Assembly: GCA_937919435.1 (NCBI GenBank)
Contig: CALFRR010000045.1
Coordinates: forward strand, 1 to 10,054
Reading direction: 5' to 3'
From: an uncultured Alphaproteobacteria bacterium
GTDB lineage: Bacteria; Pseudomonadota; Alphaproteobacteria; Rhizobiales; Ancalomicrobiaceae
DNA length: 10,054 nucleotides
In this document: one piece after another, positions 6,616 to 10,054 of the stretch
How the letters are laid out: each line of letters opens with the position of its first letter
Numbering within the stretch: the stretch's first letter is position 1
Translations under genes and position numbers: made by a program
Notes under the pieces: model-generated
Databases searched by the model: none
What the model was told of the DNA's origin: nothing
What the model saw: the letters and a program-made list of their open reading frames with translations, nothing else

Positions 6616-7332
6616 ATGTTGGCGCGCGGAAGGGGCATCGCGGTCTGGCGGCAGGTCGCCGAGATCCTCGAGGCGGGGATCGTCGACGGCACCTGGCCGG
6701 CGGGACAGCGGCTGCCGACCGAGGCGGAGCTGGCGGCGCGCTTCGCGGTCAACCGTCACACCGTCCGCCAGGCCTTGCGCGAACTCGCCGAGCGCGGGCT
6801 GGTGCGGGCGCAGCAGGGCTCCGGCACCTTCGTCGAACGCGCCCCCCTCACCTATCCGATCGGCACCCGGACCCGGTTCTCCGACATCGTCGTCGCCCAG
6901 GCCCGCGAACCCTCCGGCATCCTCCTCGCCGAGACGATCGAGCCGGCCGCGCCGCGGATCGCCGAAGCGCTGAGGCTCGCGCCGGGAACGCCGGTGGTGC
7001 GGCTGGAGACCACCCGTCGGGCCGACGGCGTGCCGATCTCCTGGGCGACCTCGGCGCTGCCGGCCGATCGGTTTCCCGAGGTCGCCGCGAGCTACCGCGC
7101 CACCGCCTCGTTCACCGCCGCCTTCCGCGCCGCCGGGGTCGACGACTACGTCCGATCCGAGACGCTGATCGGTGCGGCGATCGCCGATGCCCGCGACGCC
7201 GAGCTGCTGGAGATCGCCCCGGGGCGACCGGTGATTGAGATCGACTGCGTCAACACCGACCTCGACGGAAGGCCGATCCAATGGGCCCGGGCCCGCTTCG
7301 CCGGCGACCGGGTGCGGCTGCGGGTCGGCTGA
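6616..7332 (+). CDS. phnF: PhnF, GntR/HutC-family transcriptional regulator
   Basis: 238-residue regulator (E. coli PhnF is 241). Residues 10-73 form a GntR winged helix-turn-helix, with the typical GTWPAGQRLPTEAELAARF, recognition helix VNRHTVRQALREL and wing GLVRAQQGSGTFV. Residues from about 95 onward fit a UTRA effector-binding domain (FSDIVVAQ, LAPGTPVVRLETTRRADGVP, PVIEIDCVNTDLDGRPIQW). PhnF proteins repress phosphonate genes, and the mycobacterial homologue controls phnDCE in response to phosphate. The effector here is unknown. The start is ATG at 6616 with GGAGAG 7 nt upstream. It is transcribed away from phnG, and the palindrome at 6526-6549 is its likely site, which would also give autoregulation. 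It ends 8 bp before the convergent phnE2 stop. Confidence 0.93.
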   Translation: MLARGRGIAVWRQVAEILEAGIVDGTWPAGQRLPTEAELAARFAVNRHTVRQALRELAERGLVRAQQGSGTFVERAPLTYPIGTRTRFSDIVVAQAREPSGILLAETIEPAAPRIAEALRLAPGTPVVRLETTRRADGVPISWATSALPADRFPEVAASYRATASFTAAFRAAGVDDYVRSETLIGAAIADARDAELLEIAPGRPVIEIDCVNTDLDGRPIQWARARFAGDRVRLRVG

Positions 7333-7340
7333 CGGAGCGC

Positions 7341-8267
7341 TCAAACTTCGATCCGGCGGTCGCCGATCACCGCGAAGCGGATGCGGGCGGAGATCTGGTC
7401 GATCACCGCGACGGCGACGAGGATCATCAGCACGAGCAGCGACACCTGCTGCCATTCGAGGGTGTGGATCGCCTCCGACAGGAACATGCCGATGCCGCCG
7501 GCCCCGACGATGCCGATGATCGTCGCCGACCGGGTGTTGCTCTCGACGTAATAGAGCACCTGACCGGCGACGACCGGCAGGATCTGCGGCAGGATGGCGA
7601 AGCGGATCTCGGCGAGCCGCGAGCCGCCGGTCGAGACGACGCCCTCGACGGGCTTGCGGTCGACCGCCTCGATGGTCTCGGAGAACAGCTTGCCGAAGGC
7701 GCCGAAGTCCGAACTCATGATCGCCAGCACCCCGGCGAAGGGACCGAGGCCGACGACGTTGATCCAGATCAGCGCCCAGATCAGGGTGTCGACGCCGCGG
7801 ATCGTGTCGAGGCCGCGACGGGCGAAGAAGTGCAGGAACCGGCCGGGCACGACGTTGCGCGCGGCCAGGAAGCCGACCGGAAAGGCGAGCACCGCCGCCG
7901 CCAGCGTGCCGACCAGGGCGATCGCGACGGTCTCGCCGAGGGCGTGGACGAACAGGCCGAAACGCACCCAGGTGCCCGACGACGGCGGTATCATCAGGGT
8001 CAGGAAATGGGCGAGCTGAGCGATCCCCGAGCCGATCCGGGCGAAGGAGAAGTCGAGCCGGAGAAGTGCGAAGACCAGCAGGCCGACGAGCCCGGCGACG
8101 ACCGCGACGCCGCCGGCACGCGCCGTTCTCGAGCCGGCGAAGATCTCCGGATGCCGCTTCTCCAGCGCGGCCCGTTCGGCGCGGGCGGCCGGGCCGAGGG
8201 CGGCGCGGATGCGGCGGGTGGCGGAGGCCCCGCCGGCCGCGCCCGAGGTGCGCACGACGACGCTCAT
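7341..8267 (-). CDS. phnE: PhnE2, phosphonate ABC transporter permease
   Basis: 308-residue inner-membrane permease of the PhnE family (BPD_transp_1 fold). A cytoplasmic N-terminus of about 50 residues contains EKRHPEIFAGS, typical of the second PhnE of alphaproteobacteria. Then comes a hydrophobic helix (about 51-69), a periplasmic loop, and five or so further membrane segments. The coupling loop that contacts the ATPase is visible as PVEGVVSTGGSRLAEIRFAI followed by LPQILP. The C-terminal part carries NTRSATIIGIVGAGGIGMFL and EAIHTLEWQQ. Start ATG at 8267 overlaps the phnE1 stop by 4 nt (ATGA). The longer open frame upstream runs antisense-like through phnE1. It would form the channel together with PhnE1; the ATPase PhnC is not in this window. 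It converges on phnF with only 8 bp between stops, leaving no room for a separate terminator. Confidence 0.93.
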   Translation of the reverse strand: MSVVVRTSGAAGGASATRRIRAALGPAARAERAALEKRHPEIFAGSRTARAGGVAVVAGLVGLLVFALLRLDFSFARIGSGIAQLAHFLTLMIPPSSGTWVRFGLFVHALGETVAIALVGTLAAAVLAFPVGFLAARNVVPGRFLHFFARRGLDTIRGVDTLIWALIWINVVGLGPFAGVLAIMSSDFGAFGKLFSETIEAVDRKPVEGVVSTGGSRLAEIRFAILPQILPVVAGQVLYYVESNTRSATIIGIVGAGGIGMFLSEAIHTLEWQQVSLLVLMILVAVAVIDQISARIRFAVIGDRRIEV

Positions 8268-9160
8268 GCCCTGCCCTCCAGCCCGGTCAGGCGATGGCGC
8301 AGCCGCTCGGTCGCCCTGTCGATCACCATCACCGTGGCGATGATCAGCACCAGGATCGCCGAGACGTCGGCGTAATAGAACTTGCGGATCGCCTCGAGCA
8401 GATCCTGGCCGATGCCGCCGGCACCGACGAAGCCCATCACCGAGGCGCCGCGGACGTTGATCTCGAAGCGCAGCAACGCATAGCCGGCGAAGTTCGCGGC
8501 GATCTGCGGCACGACCGCGAAACGCACCGTCTGCCACCACGACCCGCCCGAGGCGGTCAGCCCTTCGACCGGGCGCATGTCGATGTTCTCGACCAGCTCG
8601 CCGAACAGTTTGCCGAGTGCCCCGGTGGTGTGGATGGCGAGCGCCAGGACGCCGGGCAGAGCGCCGAGGCCGAAGGCGATGACGAAGACCAGGGCGAAGA
8701 CCAGTTCCGGCACGGTGCGGCAGAATTCGAGGAACCGCTTCACCGCGATCCGCAGCACCGGATGGCGACCGAGGTTGCGCGCCGCGAGGAAGGAGAGGAC
8801 GAAGGCGGCGACCGCTCCGACCAGGGTCCCGGCGTAGGCGATCAGCAGCGTGTCGAGGATCAGCCGGCTCCAGTGGCCGATCCCCCACATCCACTCGCCC
8901 GGCGCGACCAGCACGGGGCGGCCGACGTGGTCGCCGTTGTCGAAGACGGCGATTCGGCCGAGATAGTCGCCGAAGGCACCGATCCGGCTCACCAGTTTGA
9001 CCGGATCGACCTCGGCGACGAAACCGGCGACGATCACCACGGCGATCAGGGCGGCCACCGACCACAGCGTCCTGCGCCGGGTCGCGCCGACCGCTTCGGC
9101 ATGGGCCGCGACGAGCGTCCGCAGGCGGTCGTCGGGAAGACGCGGCAGTGTCGTCGGCAT
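8264..9160 (-). CDS. phnE: PhnE1, phosphonate ABC transporter permease
   Basis: 298-residue integral membrane subunit, paralogous to the neighbouring PhnE2. The first membrane helix is near residues 32-49, followed by a periplasmic stretch with PGEWMWGIGHWSRL and then the permease core (LDTLLIAYAGTLVGAVAAF, FLAARNLGRHP, FLEFCRTVPELVFALVFVIA). The ATPase-coupling loop is at about 198-218 (VEGLTASGGSWWQTVRFAVV, PQIAANF). The conserved GFVGAGGIG and EAIRKFYY follow. Start ATG at 9160 has GAGAGG about 7 nt upstream. The preceding gene phnD lies 79 bp away across a strong hairpin, so PhnE1/E2 may be made in smaller amounts than PhnD. Confidence 0.93.
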   Translation of the reverse strand: MPTTLPRLPDDRLRTLVAAHAEAVGATRRRTLWSVAALIAVVIVAGFVAEVDPVKLVSRIGAFGDYLGRIAVFDNGDHVGRPVLVAPGEWMWGIGHWSRLILDTLLIAYAGTLVGAVAAFVLSFLAARNLGRHPVLRIAVKRFLEFCRTVPELVFALVFVIAFGLGALPGVLALAIHTTGALGKLFGELVENIDMRPVEGLTASGGSWWQTVRFAVVPQIAANFAGYALLRFEINVRGASVMGFVGAGGIGQDLLEAIRKFYYADVSAILVLIIATVMVIDRATERLRHRLTGLEGRA

Positions 9161-9199
9161 CGGCGGCCTCTCGCGAAATGCGCTGGGATGGACACGCGA

Positions 9200-9226
9200 A
9201 GGCCCGCCGGAGCGACCGGCGGGCCT
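9200..9226 (-). terminator. Strong hairpin between phnD and phnE1 (partial terminator or mRNA 3'-end stabiliser)
   Basis: Perfect 11-bp stem: AGGCCCGCCGG (9200-9210) pairs with CCGGCGGGCCT (9216-9226) around a 5-nt loop, 13 nt after the phnD stop in the direction of transcription. Only a short TT follows, so efficient intrinsic termination is doubtful. Hairpins between a binding-protein gene and its permease genes commonly shield the upstream mRNA from 3' decay or cause partial termination, giving excess binding protein. Which applies here is inference. Confidence 0.6.
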
Positions 9227-9239
9227 CGGTGAGACGGCG

Positions 9240-9998
9240 TCAGGACGCCTTCTTCTTGCGCAGTTCGTCGACGAACTTGTTCAGCTCGATGATCGGCTTG
9301 TAGGCGTCGTGGGTGACCGGCTGCCAGGGCTTCTGCTTGCCGTCGGTCATCTTCTTGAACGCCTCCGGCTCCTTCTCGGGGAAGGACAGGATCGCCGCGG
9401 CGATCGCCTTCTTCAGATCGGCCGGCAGATCGGAGAGGACGGCGATCGGCGAGTTCACGATCTGCTCGGACTTGAAGATGATCCGATAGTCGTCGTACTT
9501 CGCCATGCCCTTGCGCTCCATGCGCTTCAGCATGGATTCGTTCTCGTCGTTCCACCAGTTGGCGGCGATGTCGACGGTGCCCTGGCCGAGGGCGATCACA
9601 GCGTTCTCGTGCGAGCCGGTGTAGACCACCTTGGAGAAGAAGGTCTCCGGATCGATGCCCATCTTGGAGAGGGCGAAGCGCGGCACGTTGTTGCCGGAGG
9701 TCGAATTCGGATCGACCAGACCGAGGTTCTTGCCCTTGAGGTCCTCGACCTTCTGGTAGGGGCTGTCCTTCTTCACGTAGAAGACGGAGTAGTAGCCCTT
9801 GGTGCCGTCCTCGTTGACCTCGATGGCGACCGGCTCGATCTTGGCACCGACCATGGTGGCGCGGGCGTAGGAGGCGGGGCCGTAGTAGCCGATCTGGATC
9901 TGGCCGGCGCGCTGACCTTCGATCACCGCGGCGTAGTCCTGGGCGATGCGCAGGGTCACCTTGGTGCCGATCGCCTTCGACAGATAGTCCATGAACGG
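9240..9998 (-). pseudogene. phnD: PhnD, phosphonate-binding protein, 5' end missing (probably interrupted)
   Basis: About 250 residues of a periplasmic phosphonate-binding protein. Recognisable features are the run PFMDYLSKAIGTKVTLR, DYAAVIEGQRAG, IGYYGPASYA, the ligand-loop motif DPNSTSGNN, VVYTGSHENAVIALGQGTVD and a lysine-rich C-terminus ending RKKKAS. Intact PhnD proteins are usually 300 or more residues with a signal peptide. Here the N-terminal lobe's first strand, the signal peptide and a proper start are absent. The first ATG (9992) corresponds to an internal Met, has no Shine-Dalgarno and would give a non-exported protein. Reading upstream in frame gives AFESGSQP and then TAG at 10020-10022. 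The remaining sequence is well conserved with no frameshift, so the damage looks recent or is an assembly-edge effect. The stop codon is at 9240-9242, followed by the hairpin and phnE1. Confidence 0.75.
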
Positions 9999-10000
9999 CT

Positions 10001-10054
10001 GAGAGCCTGACTCAAAAGCCTACTTCCGGGCGAGGCGCCTGATGCCGAGCTGGA
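10001..10054. mobile_element. Possible terminus of an insertion sequence inserted in phnD (cut by window end)
   Basis: Just beyond the last recognisable PhnD codons, the DNA changes to a less GC-rich stretch beginning GAGAGCCTGACTCAAAAGCC (10001-10020). This resembles the terminal inverted repeats of IS5-type elements, many of which begin GAG-CTG and contain an A-run. About 20 bp inside this end a minus-strand reading frame stops, as expected for a transposase ending near its terminal repeat. The other end, the target duplication and most of the element lie outside the window, so family and boundary are uncertain by a few bases. A chimeric contig end is the main alternative. Confidence 0.4.
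10020..10052 (-). pseudogene. Possible C-terminus of a transposase (fragment at window edge)
   Basis: Minus-strand frame reading QLGIRRLARK then TAG, ending some 18 bp from the presumed insertion-sequence terminus. The Leu/Arg-rich ending resembles the last helix of many DDE (IS5-like) transposases. Only ten residues are visible, so this is a weak call based mainly on position. It shares its frame with the phnD remnant, and its stop is what closes that frame. Confidence 0.25.

Noticed and set aside
4277..6973. 898-codon open frame on the plus strand, opposite phnI, phnH and phnG
   Set aside because: The translation is low-complexity (Gly, Arg, Asp, Ala, Gln-rich) with no family motif. It lies antisense to three well-conserved genes. 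Long antisense frames are expected at this GC content.
7281..8375. Long plus-strand frame opposite phnE2, and a similar one opposite phnE1 (8066-9232)
   Set aside because: Both are Asp/Gly/Arg/His-rich, the mirror of hydrophobic permease codons, and neither has a protein signature or a supporting ribosome binding site.
9995..10022. In-frame TAG read as a programmed or suppressed stop within phnD
   Set aside because: Sequence beyond the stop does not resemble a PhnD N-terminus or signal peptide, so readthrough would not restore the protein. An insertion or assembly edge explains it better.
1..10054. CRISPR arrays, tRNA or rRNA genes, anti-phage genes, or a novel system
   Set aside because: No regular repeat-spacer pattern, tRNA-like fold or rRNA segment was seen. 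Coding capacity is almost fully taken by recognised phosphonate genes, and the longest gap is the 176-bp phnG-phnF region.

Overview
The window carries a near-complete carbon-phosphorus (C-P) lyase locus for phosphonate use. Base composition is very GC-rich (I judge about 70% by eye), genes overlap by ATGA/GTGA junctions, and the gene order is phnG-H-I-J-K-L, hexapeptide transferase, phnM. Together these suggest an alphaproteobacterium, most likely of the Hyphomicrobiales. That assignment is inference from gene order and composition; there is no rRNA or taxonomic marker here.

Layout. From 6439 leftward to the window edge lies one tightly packed minus-strand operon: phnG, phnH, phnI, phnJ, phnK, phnL, a left-handed beta-helix acyltransferase, and phnM, whose last few codons fall outside the window. 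A 176-bp divergent intergenic region (6440-6615) holds a strong interrupted palindrome, a consensus TATAAT box and two leader hairpins. On the other side, phnF, a GntR/UTRA regulator, runs on the plus strand and ends 8 bp from the convergent stop of phnE2. The right third of the window is a minus-strand phosphonate transporter set: phnD, then phnE1, then phnE2. A strong hairpin sits between phnD and phnE1.

How they work together. PhnD (periplasmic binding protein) and PhnE1/PhnE2 (permeases) would import phosphonates. Their ATPase PhnC is not in the window and would be expected upstream of phnD. PhnGHI attach the phosphonate to the ribose of ATP with loss of adenine, PhnM removes diphosphate, and PhnJ, the radical SAM enzyme, breaks the C-P bond. 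PhnK and PhnL are ABC-type ATPases associated with the core complex. PhnN and PhnP are not seen. PhnF probably represses through the palindrome.

Main oddity. The phnD reading frame has lost its 5' end. Recognisable PhnD sequence stops near 9998 and is followed upstream by an in-frame TAG at 10020-10022. The last 50 or so bases look like the end of an insertion sequence: an inverted-repeat-like terminus plus the C-terminus of a possible transposase. The window also ends there, which would fit a contig broken inside a repeated element. If real, this would block synthesis of a secreted PhnD. Otherwise the region is a well-known system, and I found no convincing undescribed one.
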